Shown here one piece after another: positions 8,211 to 16,165 of a DNA stretch of 33,349 nucleotides (positions are counted from its first letter, which is position 1; the number at the start of each line of letters is the position of its first letter). Below the pieces are notes generated by a model. The model was not told where the DNA came from, searched no databases, and worked only from the letters and a program-made list of their open reading frames with translations. Made by a program: the position numbers and the translations under genes. The stretch comes from a bacterium (lineage in GTDB: Bacteria; Patescibacteriota; Patescibacteriia; Patescibacteriales; GWC2-42-12): positions 1 through 33,349 of the forward strand of contig JAUSGE010000042.1 in NCBI GenBank assembly GCA_030649205.1. The letters run 5' to 3'.

Positions 8211-8279
8211 TTCTGCCCGGCTATTTTTTCTGCCCGGCTATAGCCGGCGTTAAGTAACTCTGGCTAAAGCCAGGTAGAA
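8211..8279. repeat. Cluster of REP-like units, family B
   Basis: Two-and-a-half units between tRNA-Gln and dnaX: a truncated copy (8211-8224), a full unit beginning TTCTGCCCGGCT and ending GCCGGCGTTA (8228-8252), and an inverted diverged unit (8255-8279). Each full unit has its own internal hairpin (CCGGCT/AGCCGG type). Other members lie at 13871-13936, 26215-26239 and 28590-28614. Confidence 0.75.
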
Positions 8280-8288
8280 AATAAAAAA

Positions 8289-9872
8289 TTAACCCACCAC
8301 TTTCCCGCCGAATGTTTTTAGCAGATTATCAATCATATTCCCCTGCTCGCCCGGCGGCGGCTCCGGCGGCGCGGGTTTTTTTAAATCAACCGGCTCGTCT
8401 GACACCAGCTTATTGGGCGCCACGTCTAAATTTTCATCAACCACGGCTTCAATCGCAATCTGCGCGCCATAGACCTCGCGCAAAACTTTTTCTATGGCGT
8501 TTTTAATAGCCGCTTCGCTCACGCGGTCTTTATGGAATTTATATTTAAACGCCAAGCACAGCTGGTTGCCGGTTAAGTTCCGCGGCTGGCAAACGCGCAA
8601 GATAAAAGATAACGAATGGTTGTACTGCTTAACTTTGGCCAGGACCTCGTTCCATTTTTCCATAATTTGCTCATTGGTTATATTGATATTTTGGACGGCG
8701 CCCGGAGTCGCGGTCTGGGGCTTGGCCGCACTTAAGACACTCGGTGTCCTTGGGGACACCGAGTGTCCAAAAGCCGCGGGCGCGAGGCAAATTTCCACAA
8801 TCGCCATTTCCAATGATAACTGCGAAATAAAATCAGTTCTTAATTCGGCGCCGGCCTTAATAAATTTTTCCAAAAACTTAAGCGCCTGTTCCGCGGTCAA
8901 ATCGCCGGCCAGCTGGCTGATTTTCAGCTCCACGGCTTCGCCCATTTCCAGCGACAGCTTATCTAGCAGGCCGGAATTGATTTTTATCAGCAATAGCTTC
9001 CTTAAAATTTCAATCGTGTTTTTTATCAGCGTCTTAAGGTCAAGGCCGTTATCCATAGCCTGATTAAGAAGCCGGATAGCGCCGGCCGCGTCTTTCTTAA
9101 TCAATAAGCCTAGCAGATTGATAATTTCATTTAAATCCGAGCGCGGAATCACCAGCTCGGCTTCGGCTTGGGTTATCTCCGCGCCGCTAATGGCGATAAT
9201 CTGTCCCAGCAGGCTTTCCGCGTCGCGCATATGGCCGTCGGCATGGCGGGCGATGGTTTCTAAAATCCCGCGCTCCGCCTTAATGCCTTCGGCCTGGATG
9301 ATGTAGCTTAATTTTTTTACCGCGTCAGTCACGCTGATCCTTTTAAAATCAAAGCGCTGGCAGCGCGAAATAATCGTGGCCGGAACTTTATGGACTTCAG
9401 TCGTGCATAAAATAAAAATCACCGCGGCCGGCGGCTCTTCAATCAGCTTAAGCAAAGCGTTGAAAGCCGAGATTGACAGCATGTGCACCTCGTCAATGAT
9501 AAAAATTTTATATTTGGCTTTAGCCGGAGCGACGCGCGCGCTGGCGATCACATTATCGCGGACATTATCCACGCCCGTATTGCTGGCCGCGTCAATTTCC
9601 ATAATGTCCAAGGCCCGGCCTTCGGTTATTTCCTTACAGCTCGAGCAGGCGTTGCACGGATCGGCCGCGCCGCCCGCCCGCTGTTCGCAATTCACGGCCT
9701 TGGCTAAAACTCTGGCCAAGGTGGTTTTACCGACCGCGCGCGGCCCGCAAAATAGGTAAGCGTGCGCCAGCTGGCCGGTCTTAATTTCCTGCTCCAGAGT
9801 TATTTTTATGTGATTTTGGCCCACCACTTCGGTAAAGTTCTGCGGGCGGTATTTTCTGTATAATGTTGGCAT
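8289..9872 (-). CDS. dnaX: DNA polymerase III subunit gamma/tau (clamp loader ATPase)
   Basis: 527 residues. It begins MPTLYRKYRPQNFTEVVGQ, the standard DnaX start. Walker A GPRAVGKTT at about residues 43-51, zinc ligands C62, C73, C76 and C79, Walker B/DEVHML near 128, sensor ISRCQRFDFKRIS after. These make it the clamp-loader ATPase of the replication machinery. The C-terminal tail is proline-rich (KKPAPPEPPPGEQ) and ends LLKTFGGKVVG. Odd feature: about residues 368-379 (GHSVSPRTPSVLS) are encoded by a 32-bp palindromic element inserted in frame in the linker before the tau-like domain. Downstream of the conserved gene at 10018-10665 and upstream of tRNA-Gln. Confidence 0.96.
   Translation of the reverse strand: MPTLYRKYRPQNFTEVVGQNHIKITLEQEIKTGQLAHAYLFCGPRAVGKTTLARVLAKAVNCEQRAGGAADPCNACSSCKEITEGRALDIMEIDAASNTGVDNVRDNVIASARVAPAKAKYKIFIIDEVHMLSISAFNALLKLIEEPPAAVIFILCTTEVHKVPATIISRCQRFDFKRISVTDAVKKLSYIIQAEGIKAERGILETIARHADGHMRDAESLLGQIIAISGAEITQAEAELVIPRSDLNEIINLLGLLIKKDAAGAIRLLNQAMDNGLDLKTLIKNTIEILRKLLLIKINSGLLDKLSLEMGEAVELKISQLAGDLTAEQALKFLEKFIKAGAELRTDFISQLSLEMAIVEICLAPAAFGHSVSPRTPSVLSAAKPQTATPGAVQNINITNEQIMEKWNEVLAKVKQYNHSLSFILRVCQPRNLTGNQLCLAFKYKFHKDRVSEAAIKNAIEKVLREVYGAQIAIEAVVDENLDVAPNKLVSDEPVDLKKPAPPEPPPGEQGNMIDNLLKTFGGKVVG
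8736..8767. repeat. Palindromic element, family A, inside dnaX
   Basis: 14-bp arms GACACTCGGTGTCC and GGACACCGAGTGTC around a 4-nt centre. Each arm is itself an inverted repeat (GACAC-TCG-GTGTC). Read in frame by dnaX. Related copies: 15336-15365, 31675-31706 and, with different arm bases, 26672-26703. Confidence 0.85.
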
Positions 9873-9913
9873 GAATATATATTAACGCATTTAAATTAAA
9901 TGGCAAATAAAAA

Positions 9914-10005
9914 TGTCATTGCGAGGAGCGCCAGCGACGCGGCAATCTCTGGTTAGTCGGAATAAACCCGAGATTGCTTCGCTCCTTTCAGTCGCTCGCA
10001 ATGAC
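9914..10005. repeat. Inverted-repeat element, family D (TGTCATTGCGAGGAGCG type)
   Basis: Begins TGTCATTGCGAGGAGCG and ends with the approximate reverse complement (TCGCTCGCAATGACA); inner halves carry GCAATCTC/GAGATTGC. It fills most of the 145-bp gap between dnaX and the upstream gene. This repeat type is widespread in bacteria and MITE-like. Second copy at 13269-13377. Confidence 0.8.
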
Positions 10006-10017
10006 AATATAACTAAT

Positions 10018-10665
10018 TTACTCGCTTTTCCTCACAATATTCTCCACCGCCGCCCATTTGGACTCGCCGTTTTTCGGCACCAGAATTACTGCCTCGTCGC
10101 CGGATTCGCCTTTATAATAAGTTACGCTGGCGGTTAAGAGCCGCCATTTTTTGCCTTCAGCCAGCGCGAAATATTCGCCGCCGGCCGCGCGTTCCAGGGC
10201 GCCGACCACTCGGGCCCGCTCAATCGGCCCGATTTGCTTATAGACAAAAGTGCCGCTGGCGGTGATGGTAAGTTTTAAAATATCGCCTTCAACCAGCTTA
10301 GACTTGGACGCGTAGTTGGCCGGCACGCTATACTGCTTGCCGTCCGGCCCGATCATGCTCTCGCCGTCAAATACGCCCTCAATCACCCGCGCTTCGCCCA
10401 AGGCTTCTTCGCTTGGCGAAAAACCGGCTTCGTTCAGCTGGCCGATGCTGATAGCGGCTTCATCCTCGCCGGCTAAACTGCCGTCCAACAGCTTAAGCAG
10501 GCGCTCGCTGTTTTCTTTGATGTTGTTCAATAATTTTTTGGCTAAATCCATTTTTGATTTGGCCAGGCTGATGATTTCTCCACTGGCCGGCGGAGTGGCC
10601 GGAGGCTGATTTTTATCCGCATCCAGCGCCAGATCATCATCCGGATTTTTGTTTTGGTCAGTCAT
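10018..10665 (-). CDS. Conserved protein of unknown function, acidic N-terminus and beta-rich C-terminal domain
   Basis: 215 residues; I do not recognise a named family. Residues 1-30 are acidic and proline-rich (disordered), 35-65 a likely helix (LAKSKMDLAKKLLNNIKENSERLLKLLDG), and 90-215 alternates short hydrophobic strands (RVIEGVFDGESMIGPDGKQYSVP, EGDILKLTITASGTFVYKQI), suggestive of a small beta barrel. No signal peptide or membrane segment. It lies 50 bp downstream of the conjugation-type ATPase and upstream of dnaX, all in one direction, so it is probably in their transcript. The order ATPase-unknown-dnaX suggests a DNA-processing role, but nothing in the sequence proves it. Confidence 0.65.
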   Translation of the reverse strand: MTDQNKNPDDDLALDADKNQPPATPPASGEIISLAKSKMDLAKKLLNNIKENSERLLKLLDGSLAGEDEAAISIGQLNEAGFSPSEEALGEARVIEGVFDGESMIGPDGKQYSVPANYASKSKLVEGDILKLTITASGTFVYKQIGPIERARVVGALERAAGGEYFALAEGKKWRLLTASVTYYKGESGDEAVILVPKNGESKWAAVENIVRKSE

Positions 10666-10715
10666 AGGTTTTTGTTTAATTTATCTTAACTAAAACAACC
10701 ATTTTTGTAAAGGTT

Positions 10716-13259
10716 TCATATTCTCTTCGCCCTTCGCGTAATCTCCGCTTCCACCACATTCCTGTCTTGCCCGTATTTCAGGCGAGACAGAGATTTTATT
10801 TTTTCCGCCTGCTCGGGCCGATCGGTTCCGGGCAGCGGCCAGATGGTGGACAGGGAAAACGGCCGCGACGCAGTATTGTCTATGAGCAATTTCACGTAAG
10901 CCGTGTATTTTTCAATATTGATTAAATCATACTGGTTAAACACGGGCGCGAATTCTTTAGCCATAATCTCGGCGTCCTCGGAGCCGATTTTAAATAAAAT
11001 CCAGGTGCCCACATTGCCGAAGACCGCGTTTTTTATGGATGTATCCTGCCCTTTGACCAGCTGTCCCAGGTATTGATGCGCGATAATCAGGTTTAAATTA
11101 TATTTCCTGGCCTCGCTTAAAATGGAATTAACCGAGTCGGTGGTAAAATTCTGAAACTCGTCAATGTATAAATAAAAGTCAACGCGCTTGTCCGCCGCTA
11201 AATCCGTGCGCGACAAGGCCGACATTAAAATCTTGCCCACCAAAATCATGCCTAAAAGATGCGCGTTCATTTCGCCGATTAAGCCCTTGGATAAATCCAC
11301 CAGCAGAATTTTTTTACTGTCCATAACGTCCCGCAGGTTAAACGAGCTGGTTTGCTGGGCGATAATCGGCCGCATGGTATCGTTGGAAATAAAACTGGTC
11401 AGTTTTGAAGTAATGTACGGCACCACATTGGCCAAAGCCGCGTCGCCGCCGGCTTTTTCCGCTTCTTTGCGCCAGAAATCAACTACGGTCGGGTCGGCGC
11501 ACTTGGCCAGTTTCATCTTCCTGAATTCCGGGTCGGACAATACTTTGGGAATTTCCATTAAAGTTGACCCGCTGGCCGGATCGCTCATGACTAACAGCAT
11601 GGCGTTGCGCATGTATTGCTCAAAAATCGGCCCGCCGGTGGCTTTCAGATCGTATAGTTTATCAAAAATTTTAATCATTTCATTAATGACAAAAGTTTTT
11701 TGCTCCGGATAGCGCGCGTCAAATTCCAAAAGGTTCAAGGCCAGCGGCCGTTCTATGTCGGCCGGCGCGAACAGGATGACGTCTCCGGCGCGCTCCGGCG
11801 GGATGCGCGACAAAATGTCCCTGACCAGATCCCCGTGCGGATCTATGACGCAGACGCCTTCGCCGTTAGCAATATCCTGCAGGGCCATGCTTGCCAGGAG
11901 CACGGATTTACCCACGCCGGACTTGCCGATAATATAAGTATGGCGGCGGCGGTCGTCGCGTTTTATTTTAATTTCTTTGACCACCTCGCGATAAATATTT
12001 TTGCCTAAAATAATCCCCTCCTCCGGCGCGTTGGACGGCGCGGCCGCGTATTTAGCCATTAGCCACTGGATATTGGGCGTTTCGGTTTCGGCGAGCGGCG
12101 GATGAAACAGGCTGGCTAATTCTTCAGTATTAAGCAAAAAAGCCAGCCCCGGCTTAAAGCGGCGGAAAATAAAATCCCTAATCAAAAATTTTTGAATATA
12201 CTGATTGTAAAAAACCGTTTTGTTGGAAAAAACGTTGCCGTATTGGTAATAATTATATTGGCTGAAGGCGCTGATCATGTTGTTCAAGTACGCTGTAGCG
12301 CGCGCCCGATCGCCGGCGCTGGCCACGATTCTGATATTTACATCCAACCCGGCTTTGGAATTTTTTTCTTCTATCAGTTTAAGCGCTTCCTGCTCCATGG
12401 CGGTCAAGCGATTTTCTTTTTCCGGCAGTTTGCCGCCGGCCGCGGGCTTGGCCGCGTTAACCAAATCGCCGGCCGCGGACAAGGCTTTGGAAAAAAAATT
12501 ATGGCCCAGCGCGTCGGCTAATTTCTTGCCTTGGCTCACGGCCGAGACCACGCGGCCGGCTTTATAATGCCAGGCCGGCTTGGCGCTCCTGACAATATAT
12601 TGAATAGCCAAGCTTTCATCCGGCCCCAATTTGGACAAAATGTTAATCAAGGATTCCAGCGGATCGGTTTCCATCTTATTATAGGTCTTCAAGGGAAAAA
12701 TAAAACCGCGCTTGGTTTTTAAAAAACCGGCCATGGTGTGGCCGCGCGCGGAAAAAATATTATAATCCTCGGTTTCTTCCAGCTCGGCTTCCGGATAAAA
12801 CGCCTGAATCTGCTGTTCCAGATAGCGGCTCATTTCCGCCGGTGCCACCACGTAGAAGCTGATCAGCTTGTGATTGGCCACAATTTCAAAAGAAAAATGA
12901 TCATTCCGGCCCAAAAGCCAAGAAAAATTCTGGTGCCACCTTTGCGCGCGCAAGCCGCCGATGGCTTTAAAAATGGTTTCGCCGCGGGCGATCTGCTCGC
13001 GCAATTTTTGCACGTAATTCATGGCCGCGCCGGCCTGCTCTTTTTCCCCGGGTTTTTCCTTGGGCACGCGCAAAAGATAAATTTTGTGGCTGTGGAATTG
13101 GGAATTCAGCGACAAAAATAAAATGATTTTGCGGGCGAGCATTAGCAAAATCACCGCGATCGCGGCGGCCAATAAATACAAAAACCAGCCGTCAAGGCTG
13201 ACGGCCAGGTTCCAGCTGTGCAATATTTGAGTATTTTGTTGAGGCAAACCGTAGTCCAT
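10716..13259 (-). CDS. Membrane-anchored TraG/VirD4-type ATPase (type IV secretion/conjugation-like)
   Basis: About 847 residues. ATG at 13259 (MDYGLPQQ) is preferred: an ATG five codons upstream (13274) lies inside a family D repeat. Neither has an SD site. One hydrophobic anchor (about residues 24-45, LDGWFLYLLAAAIAVILLML). Walker A GKSGVGKS near 441-448 with a downstream CVIDPHGDLV; Walker B YLYIDEFQNF near 698, then the AHQYLGQL and NVGTWILFKIG stretches of the TraM-recognition/TraG-like domain. By family it is a DNA or protein translocation motor at the membrane. In Parcubacteria this gene occurs without a full conjugation set, so it may serve DNA uptake or export. No relaxase is seen here. 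Confidence 0.82.
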   Translation of the reverse strand: MDYGLPQQNTQILHSWNLAVSLDGWFLYLLAAAIAVILLMLARKIILFLSLNSQFHSHKIYLLRVPKEKPGEKEQAGAAMNYVQKLREQIARGETIFKAIGGLRAQRWHQNFSWLLGRNDHFSFEIVANHKLISFYVVAPAEMSRYLEQQIQAFYPEAELEETEDYNIFSARGHTMAGFLKTKRGFIFPLKTYNKMETDPLESLINILSKLGPDESLAIQYIVRSAKPAWHYKAGRVVSAVSQGKKLADALGHNFFSKALSAAGDLVNAAKPAAGGKLPEKENRLTAMEQEALKLIEEKNSKAGLDVNIRIVASAGDRARATAYLNNMISAFSQYNYYQYGNVFSNKTVFYNQYIQKFLIRDFIFRRFKPGLAFLLNTEELASLFHPPLAETETPNIQWLMAKYAAAPSNAPEEGIILGKNIYREVVKEIKIKRDDRRRHTYIIGKSGVGKSVLLASMALQDIANGEGVCVIDPHGDLVRDILSRIPPERAGDVILFAPADIERPLALNLLEFDARYPEQKTFVINEMIKIFDKLYDLKATGGPIFEQYMRNAMLLVMSDPASGSTLMEIPKVLSDPEFRKMKLAKCADPTVVDFWRKEAEKAGGDAALANVVPYITSKLTSFISNDTMRPIIAQQTSSFNLRDVMDSKKILLVDLSKGLIGEMNAHLLGMILVGKILMSALSRTDLAADKRVDFYLYIDEFQNFTTDSVNSILSEARKYNLNLIIAHQYLGQLVKGQDTSIKNAVFGNVGTWILFKIGSEDAEIMAKEFAPVFNQYDLINIEKYTAYVKLLIDNTASRPFSLSTIWPLPGTDRPEQAEKIKSLSRLKYGQDRNVVEAEITRRAKRI

Positions 13260-13268
13260 ACTGGCGAC

Positions 13269-13377
13269 TGTCATTGCGAGGAGCGTTAGCGACGAAGCAA
13301 TCTCACGAATATCAAACTTTAAGCTAAACCTGCCATATCTGAGATTGCTTCACTCCCTCCGGTCGTTCGCAATGACA
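13269..13377. repeat. Inverted-repeat element, family D
   Basis: Starts TGTCATTGCGAGGAGCG and ends GTTCGCAATGACA with an inner GCAATCTC/GAGATTGC pair around an AT-rich centre. It fills the gap between the stop at 13381 and the ATPase start, and one alternative ATPase start codon falls in it. Confidence 0.82.
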
Positions 13378-13380
13378 TTA

Positions 13381-13863
13381 TTATTTATTCATTTTAACTA
13401 TCTCATCCGCCTTAATCTTGGCTGATTGCTCCAAAAAATATTTATTTACGCCCGGAATAAGCGCCAGCCATTTGACAATCAGCTTGACAATCTCGCCGAT
13501 TTTTACTTTGGCGCGAGCCAATAACTGATTAATTTTGCCGGCGGTTTCCTCGCCCGCGCGCTTAAACTCCCGCTGTTTTTCCGGCGGCAAGCTTAGATAA
13601 ACCTCGGCTAGGTCTTTGGCTAAAACATTTTCAATTTGTTTTTGCCGCTTATTGAACGGCGCTGCCGCCGCGCCGATCGGCGCGGCGGCCGGCGCGGCCA
13701 GGTCCCGCGGCTGCTGGGCAATTTCGTCAATCACCATCTTCCTGGCTTGCTCCAAATTTTTCAGCTTTTCCCGATCCGGCGCGGCCGCCGGCTTTTCTTT
13801 AACCGCTTCTTTAATCCCGGCCACCGGCTTTTCAATTTTTATTTCATTTTTGATGTCAGGCAT
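13381..13863 (-). CDS. Small charged Ala/Pro-rich protein upstream of the ATPase
   Basis: 160 residues, unrecognised. Residues 1-80 are low complexity, rich in Lys, Ala and Pro (disordered, with LAAPAAAPIGAAAAP). The C-terminal half (85-160) looks folded and helical: LAKDLAEVYLSLPPEKQREFKRAGEETAGKINQLLA, then IGEIVKLIVKWLALIPGVNKYFLEQ, a short amphipathic or membrane-touching helix. Such a gene next to a TraG-like ATPase is a recurring layout in this bacterial group as far as I recall, so it may be an accessory of that motor; this is inference. Same strand, separated from it only by a repeat. Confidence 0.6.
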   Translation of the reverse strand: MPDIKNEIKIEKPVAGIKEAVKEKPAAAPDREKLKNLEQARKMVIDEIAQQPRDLAAPAAAPIGAAAAPFNKRQKQIENVLAKDLAEVYLSLPPEKQREFKRAGEETAGKINQLLARAKVKIGEIVKLIVKWLALIPGVNKYFLEQSAKIKADEIVKMNK

Positions 13864-13870
13864 AATATTA

Positions 13871-13936
13871 CTTATTCTTTCTGCCCGGCTTCAGCCGGAG
13901 TTACTTATTCTTTCTGCCCGGCTTCAGCCGGAGTTA
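13871..13936. repeat. Tandem duplicate of family B REP-like unit (2 x 33 bp)
   Basis: Two exact 33-bp copies (13871-13903 and 13904-13936), each containing the unit that starts TTCTGCCCGGCT and ends AGCCGGAGTTA. Located upstream of the gene at 13863. Confidence 0.85.
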
Positions 13937-13966
13937 TAACTATTATATTATAACATAAATTAATTG

Positions 13967-14044
13967 TTGGCTCCATAGTGGCGATAGCCCTGTGGAGCCG
14001 TAATGACACTCCGCCTCCACGGCCCTGTGAGACTATGGAGCCAA
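13967..14044. repeat. Inverted-repeat element, family F (TTGGCTCCATAGT)
   Basis: 13-bp perfect terminal inverted repeats (13967-13979 and 14032-14044) with an inner, slightly diverged copy of the arm (CTGTGGAGCC) and a trailing GTAATG. It lies between divergent genes. Related sites at 23702-23748 and 28329-28358. Confidence 0.8.
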
Positions 14045-14092
14045 ACCCAATTTTGATTTTTTAATTTTTTATTTTATGCTATAATACCCTAT

Positions 14093-15025
14093 ATGCCAAA
14101 AATCCAAAAAATTTCCATCGCTAACCCGCGGAGCGGCAATACGGTTGACTGGCTTAACATAAACAGTCCGGGCAAAGCGGAAATTGAATTTTTAAGAAAA
14201 AATTATAATTTCAAACTGCCGCAATTACACGCCTCCTCCGCCAAGGCTAACTCGCAGAGAACGATAATCGCGCGCGAAAATGATTATGTTTTCTTGATTT
14301 TGCACTTTCCGGCCGTCGGCGCGGACAGCGGCAAAATCACGGCCGCGGAAATTGAATTTTTTATCGGCCACGGCTTTTTAGTCACTCTGCCCAGCCAAGC
14401 CATTGAGCCGCTGAATGATCTTTTCAGACTGTGCAAAAAGGATAAAAGCTCCCTCTTGTCCGCCGAGCTTACTTCCTCGGCCGTTTTGCTTTATGAAATT
14501 TTAAATAAGCTGCTGGAATACAGCTACGTCCAGCTTGATCAAAACAGCCTGGCGATTTCCCAGGCGGAAAAAATTATTTTAAGCGAAGACCAGAAAAAAG
14601 CGGCCGGCCTGGTTTTAAATCTGCGCCACAATTTGATTAACATGAGAAAAATCGTGCAGAACCATAAAAATATCATTAAACAGCTGATGGCCATGCCGAG
14701 CAGTTTAATACCGGCTGATCAGCTGAAAAAATATTACGGCCGGCTGATTGAGCAGACAAAAAATATCTGGGAAACTTTGGAAAATCAAAGGGAGATGGTG
14801 GAAGTCCTGTATGACTCCCAGGAATCGCTGGCCAATTACAAATTGAGCTCAATCATGAAAACCCTGACGATTTTTTACGTGATTTTTTCTTCTTTATCCT
14901 TAATCGCGGCCATTTTCAGCATGAATCTAGCCGTGGGCACGGCTAATTTCTGGCTAACCATCGGCGCCATGGCCGCCGCCGGACTGATAATGTTTTTAGT
15001 TTTTAAAATTAAAAAGTGGCTGTAA
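14093..15025 (+). CDS. CorA-family divalent cation transporter-like protein with altered signature
   Basis: 310 residues with the CorA layout: soluble alpha/beta N-terminal domain (1-140), long helices (150-255: NLRHNLINMRKIVQNHKNII..., IWETLENQREMVEVLYDSQESLANYKLSSIMKTLTIF) and two C-terminal membrane segments (about 262-282 and 289-307). By family it is a pentameric Mg2+/Co2+ channel. The loop after the first membrane segment reads F-S-M-N (Ser276, Met277, Asn278), where CorA proteins normally have G-M-N; the Gly is important for ion selection. It may therefore be a divergent ZntB-like or otherwise altered member. No partner genes. It is divergent from the gene at 13863. Confidence 0.8.
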   Translation: MPKIQKISIANPRSGNTVDWLNINSPGKAEIEFLRKNYNFKLPQLHASSAKANSQRTIIARENDYVFLILHFPAVGADSGKITAAEIEFFIGHGFLVTLPSQAIEPLNDLFRLCKKDKSSLLSAELTSSAVLLYEILNKLLEYSYVQLDQNSLAISQAEKIILSEDQKKAAGLVLNLRHNLINMRKIVQNHKNIIKQLMAMPSSLIPADQLKKYYGRLIEQTKNIWETLENQREMVEVLYDSQESLANYKLSSIMKTLTIFYVIFSSLSLIAAIFSMNLAVGTANFWLTIGAMAAAGLIMFLVFKIKKWL

Positions 15026-15148
15026 CAAGTTAAAAATCAATATCCAATTCCTAATTCCTAATTTCCAATAAAATGTCTAATGCCTTAATGTTTAAATTAA
15101 ATAAACATATTTTTGTAGTTTGGATTTTTATTGGAAATTGGATATTGG

Positions 15149-16102
15149 TTATTGGAAATTAAAAATCTTTTTTATATCATCCAAATTCTCGGCTTTAACT
15201 AACTTCTTACGCAGTTCAGACGCGTTGTTTAGACCCGTAACATACCGGCACAACTGCTTTCGCATTTCTATAATCCCCTGCCTGCCTTTTAATTTTTCCG
15301 CCAGCTTGGCATGTTTTAACATAATTCCACGCCTAGACACCGAGTGTCCGCGGACACTCGGTGTCTTGCTTTTAACTTCTTCAAACACCCACGGCTTGCC
15401 CAGCGCGCCTTGCCCGATGCCAATTCCGTCCGCCCCGGTCTCAACCAACAGCTGATCAGCTGTTTTTTTGTCTTTAACTCCGCCATTAGCCAAAATCACG
15501 CCGGAAAAATATTTACGGGCTTGCTTGATTATTTTCGCGTCCACCTTGCCCGAATTACCCTGGGCCATACTGCGTCCATGAATCATAATCGCGGCCACGG
15601 GCAAATCTTTAATGGCTTTTAAAAAATCCACGGCTGTTGCCTCGCCGGCTCGCGAGCGGCATTTTAGGGAAACCGGCAAATCCGTACTAGCCAAGACCGC
15701 CTCCACGATCCGGCGCGCCAGTTTTAAATCATTCATCAGCGCCGCGCCCGCGCCCTGCTTAAGAACCTTTTTTACCGGACAGCCAAAATTAATGTCAATG
15801 CCTTGCGCCCTGATTTTCTTTTCCACAATTTTGGCCGCCGCGGCAAAATGTTCCGGCTTACTGCCGAATAATTGCACGACATAAGGCCGCTCTTTTTTAT
15901 CAAATCGCGCCAGCTCCAAAGTTTTTTTGGAATTATACGCTAAAGCCGCGGCGCTGATCATTTCGCTATAAACCACGTCCGCGCCAAAACTTTTGCAAAT
16001 TTGCCTAAACGCCGAATCAGCCACTCCAGCCATGGGCGCCAGGGCGTAAATTGGCTTTTTCAGCTTGAGCCAAAAATTTTTACTCGCTTGACAGCCATTC
16101 AT
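15149..16102 (-). CDS. dusB: tRNA-dihydrouridine synthase
   Basis: 317 residues, TIM-barrel FMN enzyme that reduces uridines in the tRNA D-loop. The start is followed by PIYALAPMAGVADSAFR, the family's N-terminal signature; SEMIS, YVVQLFGS and INFGCPVKKVLKQGAGAAL follow, with catalytic Cys108. Later motifs SLKCRSR, MIHGRS, ILANGGVKD and GADGIGIGQGALGKPW bind FMN and tRNA. DusB type is the best guess among subfamilies. Residues about 246-256 (TPSVRGHSVS) are encoded by a perfect 30-bp palindrome inserted in the variable linker before the C-terminal helical domain. Its 5' end contains the -35 box of the divergent diguanylate cyclase gene. Confidence 0.93.
   Translation of the reverse strand: MNGCQASKNFWLKLKKPIYALAPMAGVADSAFRQICKSFGADVVYSEMISAAALAYNSKKTLELARFDKKERPYVVQLFGSKPEHFAAAAKIVEKKIRAQGIDINFGCPVKKVLKQGAGAALMNDLKLARRIVEAVLASTDLPVSLKCRSRAGEATAVDFLKAIKDLPVAAIMIHGRSMAQGNSGKVDAKIIKQARKYFSGVILANGGVKDKKTADQLLVETGADGIGIGQGALGKPWVFEEVKSKTPSVRGHSVSRRGIMLKHAKLAEKLKGRQGIIEMRKQLCRYVTGLNNASELRKKLVKAENLDDIKKIFNFQ
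15336..15365. repeat. Palindromic element, family A, inside dusB
   Basis: Perfect 30-bp palindrome: GACACCGAGTGTCCG joined directly to its reverse complement. It matches the arms of the copies at 8736-8767 and 31675-31706 but has no unpaired centre. Read in frame. Confidence 0.88.
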
Positions 16103-16116
16103 AAATATGTTAGATT
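16088..16116 (+). promoter_or_regulatory. Promoter of the diguanylate cyclase gene
   Basis: -35 TTGACA (16088-16093), 17-nt spacer, -10 TAGATT (16111-16116). It starts inside the first codons of the divergent dusB and gives a leader of about 43 nt to the ATG at 16166. Confidence 0.55.
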
Positions 16117-16165
16117 ATATGATTGCTAATAAAAAAACCTAAATCAAAATAACTGGAGGGATGTA

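Noticed and set aside
8494-9063. Open frame of 189 codons on the plus strand opposite dnaX
   Set aside because: It runs antisense through conserved dnaX motifs, has no SD or promoter and an implausible composition; a shadow frame. The same holds for other antisense frames over the ATPase, the M23 gene and cysS.
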